A stretch of DNA of 64,000 nt from Gnetum montanum (GCA_015680685.1 MNCI01009664.1:34634-98633), one strand, 5' to 3'. Positions 47,019 through 60,379 are shown, counted from the stretch's first letter. A program made the numbers and translations. The notes: a model not told the origin generated them from the letters alone.

Positions 47019-47881
47019 ACTAATCCACCTCCTCAAGATACAATAATGCTCCCATAGATCAATCACTATTCCTAAAAGAGAAGAAAAGAGAAGCATGAAG
47101 TGAGAAAGAGCCTTAGTTAGAGGGAACCTTCAGATATGGGTAGCATGTCTTTCTAGTTATATAACCAGTGCTTATAGCCCATTATTGAGTCTAAAGGGTG
47201 TGCTTTGAATTCCCATCATTTTTTTAAAATTTTATATTTTTATGGCTTTTTGGATGGGAACCACACCATGCAAAGACTTTTAGCTTCTTGTCATTAGTCA
47301 ACTGTAGAATAATAAGAAATCCATAAAAACACTCATGCACTCAAGAGAGTAGGCAAGTAGAAAGAGCCTCGAATTCCCTTGAAGTCACATCCTTGTCTAT
47401 CCATTTAATCTTTTCCAGGTTTGAAAAATACCAAGGTCACAAGTTCATTAAAGAAGGGACCTAATATTTCCAAAACTATGAATATCATAGAGTTTTTGGA
47501 GGGATGGATGATGTGGACTCACTACTTGTTCCATTAAAAAGAAACCATGTCTTAGTTATCAATACCAAAATTCAAAGATAGAATCCAGACTTTAGAAATC
47601 AAATAACATTAAGTACAAACCACCATTAGAAAATAGCTATAGCATTACTGTGTCCCATTGGCAATAAAGAAAACAAAAGCGAAACATTAGAAAAATAGAA
47701 GAAAAATTAAAACCAACTAAAGTAAAATATGGAAGAAATTGTAAAATATGTAAGAAAGAGAAAAATGTACTAATGATGTTGTAAAACAAAAAATTGTATA
47801 AACCAAAAAAATGTAAAACCAAAAACTAAAAAAAATGTAAAACAAAACAAAGGGTCAAAACTGAAGAGCCACTTTAATCAA
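47019..47881 (-). other. Element D post-integrase spacer, proximal part
   Basis: Reverse complement matches element C from 41141 to about 42000, including the A-rich (T-rich on the minus strand) runs at 47690-47860. Non-coding. Confidence 0.75.
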
Positions 47882-49330
47882 TCAACATGGATGGCCATCT
47901 TTCCCACAACTAAGTTAGGAAGGATTAGATCTGAAAATTTGAGCATGCTTGTCCATCTAAAGAGGTGTTATGGTCACTAGCTCTCTTGGGCTCATGAAAA
48001 GGTTTGACTTATTGTGTGTTGACCAGTAGTTTCTTGTTTGTGCTTTTAGGTTTGTAGATCAACATGGCCCCAAAAGGAAAGATTTTGTAGATGATATAAG
48101 GTCCTTCCCACAATGTTTGGAACTTAGTTCTTTGTGGCACATGTGTGGGGTTCTAGTAAAGGACCTTGTCTCCCAGTTGCAATTTTACTTTTCTTATTTT
48201 GAGGTCATGACATTGCTTGTTGAATGCTTTGTGCACTTCATTCAAGGACAAGGCCATCAATCTATTCTCATCTAGTACATTAAGTTTTATCAATCTCTCT
48301 TTCTATGCTATACTAAGATCAAGGTCAAGGTCACAAGCTATTGAAAATATACAAATCTTAGACGAAATAGGAAGACTTGGCAATTTTTTGTACACTAGCT
48401 CATAGGGAAAGTAGCCTATAGGAAGTTTCCATTTTTAAAGGTAGGCCCAAAGGGCATCATTAAATTTAGTGCTCTAGTCTTTTCTATATTTGCTAAATTT
48501 TCTTATTAAGATCTCAGTTATTTCCCTATTCATAACCTCAACTTGATTATTAGCTTAGGGGTGGTAAGGTGTTATTAATTTATGTTCTACCCTCAAGCAT
48601 TACATGAGTTTTTAAAAGGCAGTTCTTGTAAAATGAGTACCATTATCAAAAATCAATGCACATGGCATCCCAAACCTATTTAAAACATTTTTTTGTTATA
48701 AACCAAGTAGCGATTGAAGATGTATAGTCAGTGATGGTTGCTGCTTCTACCCATTTTTTATAATAGCTAACAACAACTATGATGTACACATTTTCTTTTG
48801 ACATGGATGTGATGGAACCCATGAAGTTAATGCCCCAGATGTCAAAGGGTTCCAATGGTTGGATCCACTACTAAGGTCCCTCCATACAAGTGATCATTCC
48901 ACTGTCACATTGGCAATGTTCACAAGAGCTGATGAATTGATGAGCATCCCTAAAGAATGTTGGCCAATAATACCTTGCCATCAAGATCTTAATGGTTGTG
49001 CATCTCCTAGCATAGTGGCCCCCACAAGGACCCTCATGAGCATCTTGGAACAATTGATCAGCATCAAGGATACACCAATGAACCAAGCCATTAACGCACA
49101 CCTTGTAAACATGTTTGTTGATTTCCATGAAGCATTTCACCTTGTGAAGAAATTGGTGTTTCTTCCTATGGTGCAACTCCTATGGCATCTCATAAGTAAG
49201 AAGATAGGTGAGAATGCCATCATACTAGTCAGGTTCATTAGGCACTTGCTCATTTGTAGCATTAGCAAAGATGAGTTCATGAGGAAATTAATTAGAAAGT
49301 GGGCTCTCCTCCTCTTTGTTGTCACATCTC
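47882..49330 (-). pseudogene. pol: Integrase domain of element D
   Basis: The zinc region is well preserved at 48871-49176: AHEGPCGGHYARR and HQFISSCEHCQCD give the full HHCC set. In the core the first Asp is Asn (GINFMGS near 48830), FDNGT keeps the second Asp, and NNQVEV keeps the Glu near 48550. The C-terminal end reads CGKDGHPC, with the stop complementary to 47882-47884. The plus-strand frame over 48859-49413 is its shadow. Confidence 0.87.
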
Positions 49331-50940
49331 AACCAAGACAAGTGGTTGGTGACCACATTCTTAGTTCCCTTTTAATCTACCATTGTGAGATTAAACTCTT
49401 GCAAGATCATTAGCCACCGTATGATGTAGGGGCTCATCATTGGTTTGTTCATAAGGAAGCAAATTACACTATAATTTGTGTGCATGAACACCCTATACCC
49501 AAGCACATAGTGCCTAAATTTCTTCAAGGCATACACCACAACCATTAGTTCTTTCTCTATTATCGTGTAATTCATCTATGCACCCACAATGCTTTGGCTC
49601 ACACAATGGATGTAGTAGGGATGTTTCTAATTATCCAACTATGTAATCATGACTCCCAAGGCATAATTTGATGCATCCATCATGATATGGAATGGTCTAG
49701 ACCAGTGAAGAGCTCATAGGATTAGAGTTTCCACAAGCCTATTTGAGTTGTTAGAATGCATTCTCGCATTCCTTAGTCCAAATGAATGGAGCATCCTTCT
49801 TTGTAAACTCCACCAATGGTTTAGTGATCTTAGAGAAATTCTTTATGAAGTACTAGTAGTAGCCAGTGTGACCAAGGAATGACTAGACATCTTTAAAACT
49901 TTTTGGTTGGTGGATAATTCCTTGAATGACCCTTATTTTTCAAGGTCCATCTTGATCCTTTTTTTAGATATTCTATGCTCTAAAACAATGCCCTCCTAGA
50001 CCATGATATGGCTCCTTTGCTAATTGAGCTAAAATTTGGTCTCCATACACCTTTTTAGCACTTACTCAAAGTAGTCCAAGGCTTGCTCAAATGTAGCATC
50101 ATAGATGAAGAAGTCATCAAGAAATACCTCCATCACACTATAGATCTATTATTGAAAGATGCTTAGGAAAATGCATTGGAATGTTACAGGGGCATTGCAT
50201 AGGCCAAAGGGCATCTTTCTGTATGTAAAAGTCCCCTAGGAACTTGTGAATGTGGTTTTGGCTTGATCCTTGGATGCAATCTGAATTTGGTTATAGCCAT
50301 TATAAGCATCCAAAAAGCTATAATAACAATGCCTAGAAATAGTGTCCAACAATTAGTCCAAAAATGGAAATAGGAAATGATCTTTGTAAGTCACCATGTT
50401 CAATAGCCTAAAGTCAATACAAACCCTCCACTTGCCACTTTTCTTTGGTACTATCACAAGTGGACTAATCCACTCACTATCCGCAATGGGATAGATGACT
50501 CATACCTTGAGGAGTTGTTCAATATCATCTTTCATGATTTTCTTTAATTTGGCATTCAACTATTGCTACAACTACCTTCTTATCTTCATGGAAGGATTTG
50601 TATAGATGTGCTGCTGACATATCCTAAGATCAATCCTAGTAAGTTCAAGATTTGACCAAGTAAATGCTATTGGCCATTTTTTGACCACCTTCAACAACTT
50701 CTCTTTTTTTTCAAGAGCAAGATTAGTATTAATTATAATAAAATTTCCATTATTTAGAAAAGCATATTCCATGCCAGCATGAAGAGTTTTCAACTCTAAG
50801 GGCTCCTATTTAAAGCTCTTAGGGATTTTTAGCTCTCCCTAATAAGTATCATTAGGTTCATTGAAGAGTTGGTGATGGATCTACTCCATCTCATCCATGC
50901 CTTCAACATAGGCACTTGTCAGGCTCTCAATTGGTTCTAT
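49331..50940 (-). pseudogene. pol: Reverse transcriptase and RNase H domains of element D
   Basis: RNase H is clear at 49372-49575 (MNYTIIEKELMVVVYALKKF, YRVFMHTNY where Asp of TDH is Asn, and LMILQEFNLTMVD). Reverse transcriptase occupies about 49720-50940. The catalytic box near 50120 reads MEVFLDDFFIYD with both Asp kept, and the N-side block 50572-50793 reads HAGMEYAFLNNGNFIIIN. Stops and frameshifts occur throughout. Confidence 0.87.
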
Positions 50941-50999
50941 GCATATTATTGAGCTGTTATTAGGATTAGCTATTGGCCACTAGGTACCCTCCTATTTTA

Positions 51000-51530
51000 T
51001 GGTTGCTATGTACATGCAACTTTGAATTTAAGACACATCTGCACACTCCTTGCATGCTATGATGAATGTACTTTTTATATACCATAGTTTCTACACATAG
51101 TTGCACCCTCTGTCACTATACACGATGCATGAAACATGCTTCTTCTCTATTTTTCCAAATTCATTTTTCTTAAAAATTTCCAAGGAGAGGTCTTTGATTC
51201 CCAGTTGTGCATCAATGATGCTAAACCAAGCCCTTCCCATGATGATTAAGAAGTTCCCCTTGCAATTATTAACACAAATCATCAGGAAGTCAATAGGATA
51301 GAACCACCCATAGATAGTGGTCACAATGTCCTCCACCAATGTCAAGGAAATAGTAATAGACTGATCTACCAACTCTAGATGAATATTGCTCTTCTTCATT
51401 GGATGCAGGTTCCAAACTTTGTACATCTCATGAGAAATCAAATTTACACTAGAACCTAAATCCAAAAGATCTTTGCAAGGCTCATTCCTAGTGTTTTGAA
51501 AAAAATAAGGGGACTTCTAGGATCAGATCT
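51000..51530 (-). pseudogene. pro: Protease domain of element D
   Basis: Open over 51091-51465. The active site reads KDLLDLGSSVNLISHEMY (D-L-G), followed by NIHLELVDQSITISLTLVED, GWFYPIDFLMI and an intact IIMGRAWFSIIDAQLGI. It is the best preserved protease in the window. Confidence 0.88.
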
Positions 51531-51559
51531 TTTCCTAAAAAGGTGGTCAACCTTAATGC

Positions 51560-54136
51560 AATTGGTTACCACATGACTCAACATGACAGCATGCACTTTA
51601 GGAGGTGTTTGATTTGAAGGGGACTCAAACAATGTAGATGCAAAGGATGAGGGAGAAGTAGGGCTATCAACTACAAATGTATATGAGGGCTTTGTAGAAC
51701 TATTGGTTCAAAAGAATGGTCTTCATTGGGATTTGTTCTCTAAACCACTTGGCTGAGGAGCTAACTATAAGTTAACGGCCCTAGTGGCATTATGTTGCTA
51801 CGGTTGGGCTAGAACTTCACCTTGCATTAATGGAGTAGGTGGTGATTAAGTTGAGGGTGGAGGGACATGTGAAAAAAGATGAGGTGGGTAGTGAGGAAAT
51901 GGGAATTCCCCTCTTAGAGATTCACCTCTATAGTATTTAGAAGAGTAGTAGTGATGCTAGAACAAAGTGTGATTAGAAGAGTCATGTGAAGAAATGGGTT
52001 GCTGAACATAGTACCCATATGGATTAGGATGTTGGTAAGGGTATTACTACCTTAGTGATGGCATCCCCCACAACTGTGGATGCTTCCAATAATGGTATTA
52101 CTCATAAGATTATGGTGGAGCTCCACTTGGATAATAGGCTTATTGTTGATGGAACTGCCCTAGGATGCCTTGAGGATAAGGTAATCTTCTGGGTGCTTGC
52201 CTTCTTGCTAATCTAGGATTTAGAGTGTACATCTCAGACTCCTACAAGAGTGACATAATGAAACAACATTTATTAGGATGTTCATATTGGTAGATGTCAC
52301 ACCCATCATCATCATTTGTTTTACACTCCACAACCTCCTCTACTGCAGTAGCCTTGCCCTTACCCCTTTGGTAGGCATGTCCAACTTCCTTCATTCTTCT
52401 ACAATCATGATCACTACTTGGCTCTTTGGATTCCTCTATTATTTCTAGAGTAGTTTGAAGCTTTCCATCCATAGATTCCCACATTTTATCTACCTTGGCT
52501 AAGATTTCAAAACTATAATTTTAAATCGATAAGGTTTTTCATTACACCACCTCATCAAGTGGTGCCTCCTTTTCATTATCAAAGAACTAGACTTTCCTTT
52601 TTCTAATGGAAGGATCCCAATTGTACTCCTCTATACTTTCCCTTTTTCTCAACTTTTCTTCTTCTTTGGCAACCTTCTCAATAAGCCTTTCGATCTAATG
52701 GGCTCTAGGTTCTAAAAATCTTGCATAAGCATAGAGCCCAAGAGTTCTTCATGTTTCTATGCATAGTCCATCTATGATATGGCAGAGCTACTCCCTTTGA
52801 GAATAACCATGGCCAGGACATCGGTGCAAGAGAGAATAGAACTTGTTCATGGCTATGTCCAAGGGCTCATGTGTTTCTTGTTTCCAATCTTGGATTTGTT
52901 TTCTTAGATTATACACTTGAGAGTATATTTGATACTTGTCATTGAAGAGTTCAAGCATCATACTCCATCAATAGATTGATTCTGGCTCCAAAGACTAATA
53001 CCAACTTTTAGCTTCTTTGATGAGCATCCTTGGGAACAGCTTAAATTTTTTTCATTTTTCTCCATGTTCTATAATACATAGGCATCATGAAAGGCTTAAA
53101 GATGGTTATGTGGATCTGAGTTGTATCCCCCTTTGAACCCTAGAATATTATTCATATCCAACTTCTTGATTCTACTATCTTTGACATGTCTCGTTGGAAT
53201 CCTCATGGCCTTTGTGATGTTCATCATATTTTGAGTTGCAAATAAAGGCTCATCATAGTCATAGCCTCTATGATGGCCATGATGCCTATGATTCCCTCTA
53301 CTATCCCTTCTTTCATGGTGGTGGACCTTCCTTGATTGCCCATGCCCCTAGTCTCTACTAGTCTAACAGGCCATGCGATCATCTCTATCCTACCAATCCC
53401 CTCCATCATAATCATGCCCTCTGTAGATTTAATTCAAAGCTAGAGGAGGAAGAGGTGGATAATGAAGTTGATGAAGAAGAATGACTAGCACCACCATAGT
53501 GCCTGTCGCCCCCTCTTCTTTAATCATAGTTGTGATTATCATGTTTATCATCATCGTGATGCCTATCCTGGTTCCTACCTTGAATTCCTCCTTAGGATCC
53601 CCCATGATCATGGGACTCATTCTTCCCTGAAATAAGGTTGTTGATAGTGGACTGCAAGTTTTGGTTTGGGTTACCCTCATCAAAGACAAGGGAAGGAAAG
53701 TTAGTAAATTGAGAACCCCTAGAGAAGGGATCCTCTCCTTCTTTCTGGCCCAATAAAAACAAGAGGTTATTGAACTATTTCCCCTTTGAAGCTTCATAAT
53801 GAACCTCTTGTTGCTAATATTTTTTTCATTGTGCCTTAGTGGGATGATAATCCTAAGAGTCATGATGTTTCATAACGTATTCAACATGGAGCCCCTAGAT
53901 GCCCAACCTCATGAGAGTTTGGAGTAGCATCGCAAAAACTAATTGATTGGGTGGCAACACAATGTTGTCCTTCATTCATCTTGATGTAGAATGATAGTGA
54001 AATCTAGCACATACTCATTGGGATGAGTATAGACCACTTTTCATTATTGGCACACTAACTACTTTGATTCATTACACCTTTGATTGGAAGTGTGATTGAA
54101 CAACAACGAAGAATTAGCCCTATGGAAAGAAGACAT
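51560..54136 (-). pseudogene. gag: gag of element D
   Basis: Start at the ATG complementary to 54134-54136 (MSSFHRANSS). The N-terminal block reads FTIILHQDE. A knuckle-region frame at 52242-52484 reads WESMDGKLQTTLEIIEE and CDIYQYEHPNKC, where the second Cys is Tyr. The Pro/Gln-rich tail lies at about 51850-52200. The plus-strand and other minus-strand frames in the linker (53224-53863) are partly out of frame. Confidence 0.82.
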
Positions 54137-54265
54137 TTTAGTTGGAAAGAAAAAGAGTATGCTTTTAATATTAGTTTTATTCTCAATTTTTGTGACCTTA
54201 AGGTTCATTATAATGATTTTGAATAATTTCACTAAGTCCTAAATAGCATGTAGCTAACTAAAGTC

Positions 54266-54282
54266 TTTGGCAACAGTGCTAA
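54266..54282 (-). other. Primer-binding site of element D
   Basis: On the minus strand TTAGCACTGTTGCCAAA follows the LTR; a tRNA-Asp type site with transitions. Confidence 0.7.
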
Positions 54283-55124
54283 TGATGAGTAGCAAGTATA
54301 CTCTACACCCAATCATACAAATCACTAGCATTCACTTAGTGATCTAGTTGAATTTCATAGACTTTAGCTCTCTAAGTACATTAATTTCTAGGAGGTAAAT
54401 CTAACCATTGCAATCATTGTCTTCCCAATTACACTTATGAAGTGCAAGTGTATGGTTAAGTGTAACTAAGACATTTGATTTTTATCATTTTGTCTTTTAT
54501 GATTTAATCACCTAAGTGCTAAAAACAAAGTAAATTTAATATGTAATTAATCTAATTAATCTAGTAACTAACTAAAACTTAACTAATTCCAACATAAGCA
54601 TCCATTCCCACTTTCCATACACATCTTGAACACATTATAGCACCACTAGATTACCAAGCGTTAAGTGCTATTGGGAATACCAAGCATTAAATGTATGCTC
54701 AAAGTGATCATGCTTATGTTTGCTATTTACATGATACTAATTACTTAATTAAAATTCATTAAAGTAAATTGCATGAATATTAAATACATAAGGAAATAAT
54801 TAATCTATTCCAAGTGCTACAAGTTTTGATCATAAAAGCTTATCTTTATTGCCATTCACACTAATGTGCTCAAGTACATCAGTGCTCAAATAAAGATCTG
54901 TACACTTCTTTGACTCCTATTGTAGGCACTCAAAAAATATTCTAACTTCTGAAGGGAAAAATTGCAAGAGCTTCACTATAACTATTGAAAGATTATCATA
55001 AATGTGAAGGGTAGGCACATATTTATAAATAAAAATAGGGGGTCATGTCAATGGGTGCACATCAACGTGGTAAACCCCACATCGATGACATCCAATTGAC
55101 ATGGCCCAACAACACGACTCATCA
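54283..55124 (-). repeat. Element D 5' LTR (842 bp)
   Basis: Ends TGATGA...TCATCA, outer flank CTAGT. Hexamers start at 55096, 55082, 55062 and 55048 (steps 14, 20, 14), with a further one displaced by about 1 bp near 55109. TATAAATA is complementary to 55020-55027, 27 bp from the last hexamer, the same distance as at the decayed TATA in this element's 3' LTR. Confidence 0.9.
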
Positions 55125-56160
55125 CTAGTCACCTTCATATCCCACTTCACCCAACATCCTTTATCAACTTTGCAACTTCATGCTTATACGATCTCTAATT
55201 TCTAGGTATAAATACCTCAAGTTAAACCCCTAAAGATAGATCATCTCTAGAGACATACCCATTATTACAACTTACCTTTTGTGCCTTATTATAATAATTA
55301 CTTCAATTGTTACCTAAGACCACCATCTTAAATATGGAACAACTTCATTTTGGAAATGGGAATGTGAAATGATCAATCCAAAATTGAAACTTATTCAAAA
55401 GTAATGTGGACATCAAAATCTCTATATATAATTACTTTTCTAGTATAAGAAAGTTCATTAATATTACTCACTAAATATTAAAATGGATGTTCTTTGGATA
55501 ATTCTACATCATCATCATACTAGCCTTATTTTAACAAAATTGGGTCATCTATAAGAGTGCTTTTTTTCCTATTCACATCTATGAAGAGCTAGATCTTTAT
55601 TTATTTATACTTTTTTCAAATCATCTTCAATCATTTTTTTTCCCATGGTTTCTTTAGTCTTCCTTTCAATTGCTTTCCTTAAATAGTGATGTAGCAACTT
55701 TTTCTTAGAGGCTCATTGTCTATTCATATAGGGTTTATTTTCATCACTAGCCTAATATAGGATTTATTTTTATTATTTAGTAGGATAACTAGTTTAAACA
55801 ATTAAGTACCATGTTTCATCTTAATATTATTATAGCTACATAACATCATCATATCATATATTTCACTTTGAATTAAACCATATATATTGATCACAACTAA
55901 ATCAAGTAAGAATATGATGATCAACAATCACACATTAACTCTCTAGAAATTATATTAACCTATCCATCAACTATCATAAGGCTATATAGAATTCTTATGT
56001 GATTTATATGATTAGGCATAGGGTATACTAGCCTATCACCACATGTAATGGGTTCGATTCTAATAGGTAGCACTAGATCATAAAAACAACATAATACTTT
56101 AGTGAAACCTAGGAAACTACTACATACAAAGCAAAAAGCTTATTAATTTAACAATGAGGT

Positions 56161-56225
56161 ATTAGCCTAATAGTAAGACTCCTAATTTAAAAGCTCCAAG
56201 TCATGGGTTTGATTTTGGTCTACAA
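56161..56225 (+). repeat. tRNA-like (SINE head) fragment
   Basis: TTAGCCTAATAGTAAGACTC (A-box-like) is followed by AAGTCATGGGTTTGATTTTGG (B-box-like). Same family as 56743-56815 and 24724-24792. Confidence 0.42.
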
Positions 56226-56742
56226 TACTAAGTTATATATGTTAGGGTATACCTATATTATAATTATTTCAAGATTCCAAAACCCCCAACATTAGAGGCA
56301 TTATTATATTTCTTTATATTTTTTCTAAAGTATCATGTTAGCTATATATCTTCACATGTACTTATAGTTAATGTATTTTAAGTTTTGACTCTCCTTTTAC
56401 ATGCAAAACAAAAAGCTTATTTTTAAAACTATGTCATATTACACTACTTGAAATTGAATTGTAAGAATTTAATAAGGTTAAATGACCAAAATTTGGATAC
56501 TAGCTGAGAATGGGTGATTAGCCAGTTAATTTGTTTACATTACTTTATACTTAAAGGTGTTAGTTTCAAAACCTGATACTAACATACTAGGCACACTAGT
56601 TGAGAGGTGTTATTCTAAACATGTTAAATCATTGTACCCTTATTTCAAAAAAATAAATCTAAATCCTTTTTTTTTCTAGAGTAAGGAAGAGAGTTGTAAG
56701 TGTTGGAAACCAAATTTGTAATACAAGACTCACTATTGCACA

Positions 56743-56815
56743 CCAGAATCCAACCCATGACTTGAACCTTTCAAATCAAAGGTCATACCACTAGGCTAAC
56801 ATCTCATTATAGGAA
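56743..56815 (-). repeat. tRNA-like (SINE head) fragment
   Basis: On the minus strand ATGTTAGCCTAGTGGTATGAC is close to a canonical A box, and GGTTCAAGTCATGGGTTGG follows as the B box. It is the best preserved of the set. Confidence 0.5.
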
Positions 56816-56968
56816 AGTATATGACATGGTAGTCTTAAGGATGTCTTAAGCAAATATTGAACATGTATTCTTGCAACTAATATAAATAGAAACTTAAATA
56901 TATATTTTTTAATTTAATTATTTTTACACACACAAACATTAGGATTAGTAGCACAATCCTTACTCACA

Positions 56969-57020
56969 TAGTAGCCTAGATGTAACCCATTTTAAGAGCA
57001 TTCCACTATAAGGCTACTCC
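56969..57020 (-). repeat. tRNA-like (SINE head) fragment
   Basis: On the minus strand GTAGCCTTATAGTGGAATGCTC is followed by AAATGGGTTACATCTAGGC. Weak match to the same family. Confidence 0.35.
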
Positions 57021-57099
57021 ACTACTATCACATCCATAAGTAAAAATGGGCCTTAGACCACTAACACCCATACATGAAAGGTAAGTATTAATCCTACAT

Positions 57100-57663
57100 T
57101 GTTGAATTTCTCTACATTCTTATGAGAAATGAGAGGTGGCTAAATAGTTAGCTTTATTGCAATGAGCATAATGGATAGGATGAGAATGAATGAAAGCTTT
57201 GTGGTTAAAATTAATAAATACTTATGTTATTGTGAAATCTTGTGAGATTGTGTGAAATGTATAATGAAATAACTAAGAAATTGAATAGTGAAAATCAAAT
57301 CATTGGAAAATTCATTATGAAAAATTAAAACTAAAAAAAAACCTTGAAAAATATAAGAACTACTAACTTCTCCCATTATTTCAAAAAAATCATTACAACA
57401 AGTTTTTAGCATAATAAGGAAGATCTTCTAATTGCATCTATAAGGAAAGGAAAAACAAACTCAACTAGAAGTTAAACTTAACATGACTTACTTAAACTCA
57501 TCATAATTAACCACTAACTACTAGAAAAAATTTATTTTAAAAAAAATATTTACATGACAAAAAAGCTTTTAATAATTAAAAAATGTACTAACCCAAACAA
57601 ATTTTTTTAAAAAATTTATTTAAAGTAGGAGAAAAAAATTTCTACACTACACAATACTCAACA
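57100..57663 (-). repeat. Element F 3' LTR, likely 564 bp
   Basis: On the minus strand it begins TGTTGAGTATTGTG right after the polypurine tract. The far end is set at TTCAACA (complement of 57100-57106) because it makes the inverted ends TGTTGA...TCAACA. The partner LTR is outside the window, so the far boundary is tentative. Confidence 0.55.
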
Positions 57664-57689
57664 TTCCCTCCTTTAGTGTTGAAATTTGT

Positions 57690-59480
57690 TTGAGAATAGC
57701 TAAATTAGAAACTCAAAGATCTTTCTTCTCATCATCTACTTTGCACATGTCAATCATGTTTAAAAGATAATTGATTCTATAAGCCTGTAATGGTTTAGTT
57801 AGTAAATCAGATAATTTATCACTACTTTGAACACTTGTGGGCCTAATTATACCCTTCTGCACTTCATATTTGATAAAGAAATATTTGATGTCAATGTGCT
57901 TGCTATTCTTATGAATTATATGCTCTTATACAATTGACTTATGGTTGTATTATCCACCAACATGGAAATTGGAAGCTCATCCTCAAAACCTAACTAAGAA
58001 AATAACTTTTTTAACCACAAAATATGCCGAAGACATTTGACCATACCAATAAATTATGGCTCCCATGATGAGGGGCTTACACTAGTTTGTTTCTTTGTCT
58101 TTCAATAAATAGAATTAGGACCATGAAAAATAAAGCAACTAGAAGTTGACTTACAGTCATCTACATCTCCTACCCAATTAGCATTAGGAAAAACATGAAA
58201 CTTTCCATCTCCATTAATGAACTTAATGCCAAAATCAATTGTTCCTTTAACAAACCCCAAAAGATGCTTCAAGTTATTAAGATATGACTACCTTGGCTCT
58301 TGCATAAACCTTGATAAAAATAAAGATACATATTTCAAATTAGTCCTGCTATGATAGAAAAATCTTAATGAACTAATTATACCTCTATATAAAAAATGAT
58401 CAACCAATGGAGTATCATCTTTCCTTGAAAGCTTCATATTTTGGTAAAGTGAAGTTGTAGCAAACTTGGCTTCCTCTAGCCCATACTTTTCAATGATGGC
58501 CTATGCATACTTTGACTGATGCATCTTCAAACAATCTTCTTCTCAATCAAATTGGATTCCTAAAAAATATTTGAGGGCTCCCACATTCTTCATGTCAAAC
58601 TTACCTTTCATATCATGCTTGAATTGCTCATTTAATTTTTTAGACATAGCCATAAAAACCAAGTCATCAACATAGAATGAAATAATGATGAAATCATAAC
58701 CTTCATGTTTAAAGTACAAGGTAGACTCAAACATACAACTCCTATAATCATTCTTAAGAAAAAAATTCATTAATTCTCTAAAACCAAGCTTTTGTCCTTG
58801 AACCTCAAAACCTTTGGGCTGATAAATATAAACCTCCTCTTCTAATTTGAATTTAATAAATATGGAATTAACATCCATTTAATTTAGTTTTATACCTTTA
58901 TGAGTACCAAGAGAGACCATAAGATTAATAGTCTTAAATCTAGCAACATGAGCAAAAATCTCATCATAATCAACATGCTTCTTTTGAAGAAAACCTCTTG
59001 CTACAAGTCTGGCCTTATGTGTATAATTTTACTAACTTCATTGTATTTGGTTTTGAAGACCCATTTGATGTCAATGACTTTCTTCCCTTTTGGCCCATCC
59101 ACCAACATCCAAGTTTCATTTGTCTTAATAGAGCTCATTTCATTTTGCATGGGTTTAATCCAAACTTGAGATTTGAGAGCCTTCTTGACATTTAAGGGCT
59201 CATGTGCAAGAGCAACATATGCAACATGAGCAATGAATTAACTTAATATCATTCTTCTATTAAATTCTCTATCCAACATTTGAAAAGGTGGATGGTCCTT
59301 TTCTACCCAAAGTCTTGAGCTATACTCTTGCTTCTTTCCTTGACCAAGCTTGTAAAACTCATCAAAACCTATATTTGATTAATCAAATATAATATTTAGT
59401 GTAATTCCCCTTCCTATCAATGAGATCAAAACATTTATATCCAAATTTTCTTGAATCATAACCAAAAAAACAAACACCTT
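57690..59480 (-). pseudogene. pol: Reverse transcriptase and RNase H domains of element F
   Basis: The N-side reads DIKWVFKTKYN. Then at 58543-58878 come KLEEEVYIYQPKGFEVQGQK, ESTLYFKHEGYDFIIISFYV, the catalytic YVDDL and DMKNVGALKYFLGIQ. RNase H follows with NANWVGDVDDCKSTSSCFIF, ISMLVDNTT and, near the end, a decayed tail to about 57690. Stops are frequent, mostly TAG or TAA. Confidence 0.87.
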
Positions 59481-60270
59481 TTGCCTCTTTCATCTAACGT
59501 ATCTATCAACTGATTTGGAATCTTGACATAACAAACATAACCAAGTACCTTTAAATGAGATAAATTTTAAGGCTTATCATAAGGTAATTGATAAGGATTC
59601 TTCTCTCCATTTGATGAAGTAATCAACCTATTGAGTAAATAGATCACCGTGTGGATTCCCTCATGCCAATACTCATTTGAAATTGAGACATGTTTCAACA
59701 AACATCTTACCATCTCCTGTAAGACACCATTCTTCATTTCTACTATGTCATTGCTTTGGGGTGTATATCCACATGTGGTTTTTTTATCTATTTCACATTC
59801 AATAGAATAATCATTAAATTTATTTGAAACAAATTCGCCATCATGATCTAACCTGATTACCTTAATCTTGAAACCAAACCTATTCTCAACAAGCTTATGA
59901 AAATTCTTGAATATAGGAAATACTTTATCATTTGAATACAAAACACATGACAAAGCATACTTGGAAAAATTATCAAAAATTACCAGAAAATATCTTCAAT
60001 CATTTATTATAGATATGGACATAGGTCCAACCACATCCATATGCAAAAGTTCTAGTAAATATGCCTTCTTCTCTATATGAGCTATATGAGGAAAGGCCTT
60101 TTGCTTGCCTTTAAGATATGTGTTACAAACTTCATTAGGAAAATTTAAGAACTTTAAACCAAAAGTATCCTTGAATTTAATCAACTTCTAGATTATTTTA
60201 TAGGAGGCATGCCCAAGCCTCCAATGCCACAATCTTGCCTCTTCAATCTTAGTTGTAAATACAAACTTCT
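59481..60270 (-). pseudogene. pol: Integrase domain of element F
   Basis: The pre-integrase zinc part reads RLWHWRLGHASYKII, and then VCNTYLKGKQKAFPH (first Cys kept, second Tyr). The core reads LLHMDVVGPM, then IRLDHDGEFVSNKF and TPQSNDIVEMKN, keeping Asp, Asp and Glu in the usual copia layout. Two frames (59567-59953 and 59996-60184) cover most of it. Confidence 0.87.
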
Positions 60271-60379
60271 CATCAACACGATTTTATACAAAAGTGATTC
60301 CAAGATAATAGATTTGATTTTTGAGTCTTGGAAGCTGGGCTATGATCCTCCTTGAATCTAAAATTGTATAAATTTCATC

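Larger units (their letters stand above)
28918..55124 (-). mobile_element. Element D: full-length Athila-like LTR retrotransposon split by element C
   Basis: Minus-strand order from 55124: 5' LTR, primer site, gag, protease, reverse transcriptase, RNase H, integrase, spacer to 47019; then, across the inserted element C, the rest of the spacer from 33986, an internal promoter, the accessory frame, a polypurine-like tract and the 3' LTR ending at 28918. Both outer flanks carry CTAGT (28913-28917 and 55125-55129), a perfect target duplication. Without C it is about 13.2 kb, close to C itself. The continuity of the spacer across C was checked by similarity to C's own spacer (41880-42300). Confidence 0.92.
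55130..57099. other. Intergenic interval between elements D and F
   Basis: AT-rich, no gene recognised. It contains the tRNA-like fragments listed next. A GGGTTCGATTCTAATAGG string near 56049 is another B-box-like match without a partner A box. Confidence 0.5.

Noticed and set aside
48859-49413. Plus-strand open frame of 184 codons, the longest of its area
   Set aside because: Antisense to the element D integrase zinc region, whose minus-strand frame has clear HHCC residues.
56743-56815. Functional tRNA gene
   Set aside because: A- and B-box-like words are present, but no full cloverleaf could be drawn by eye and related decayed copies exist, so a SINE head is more likely.
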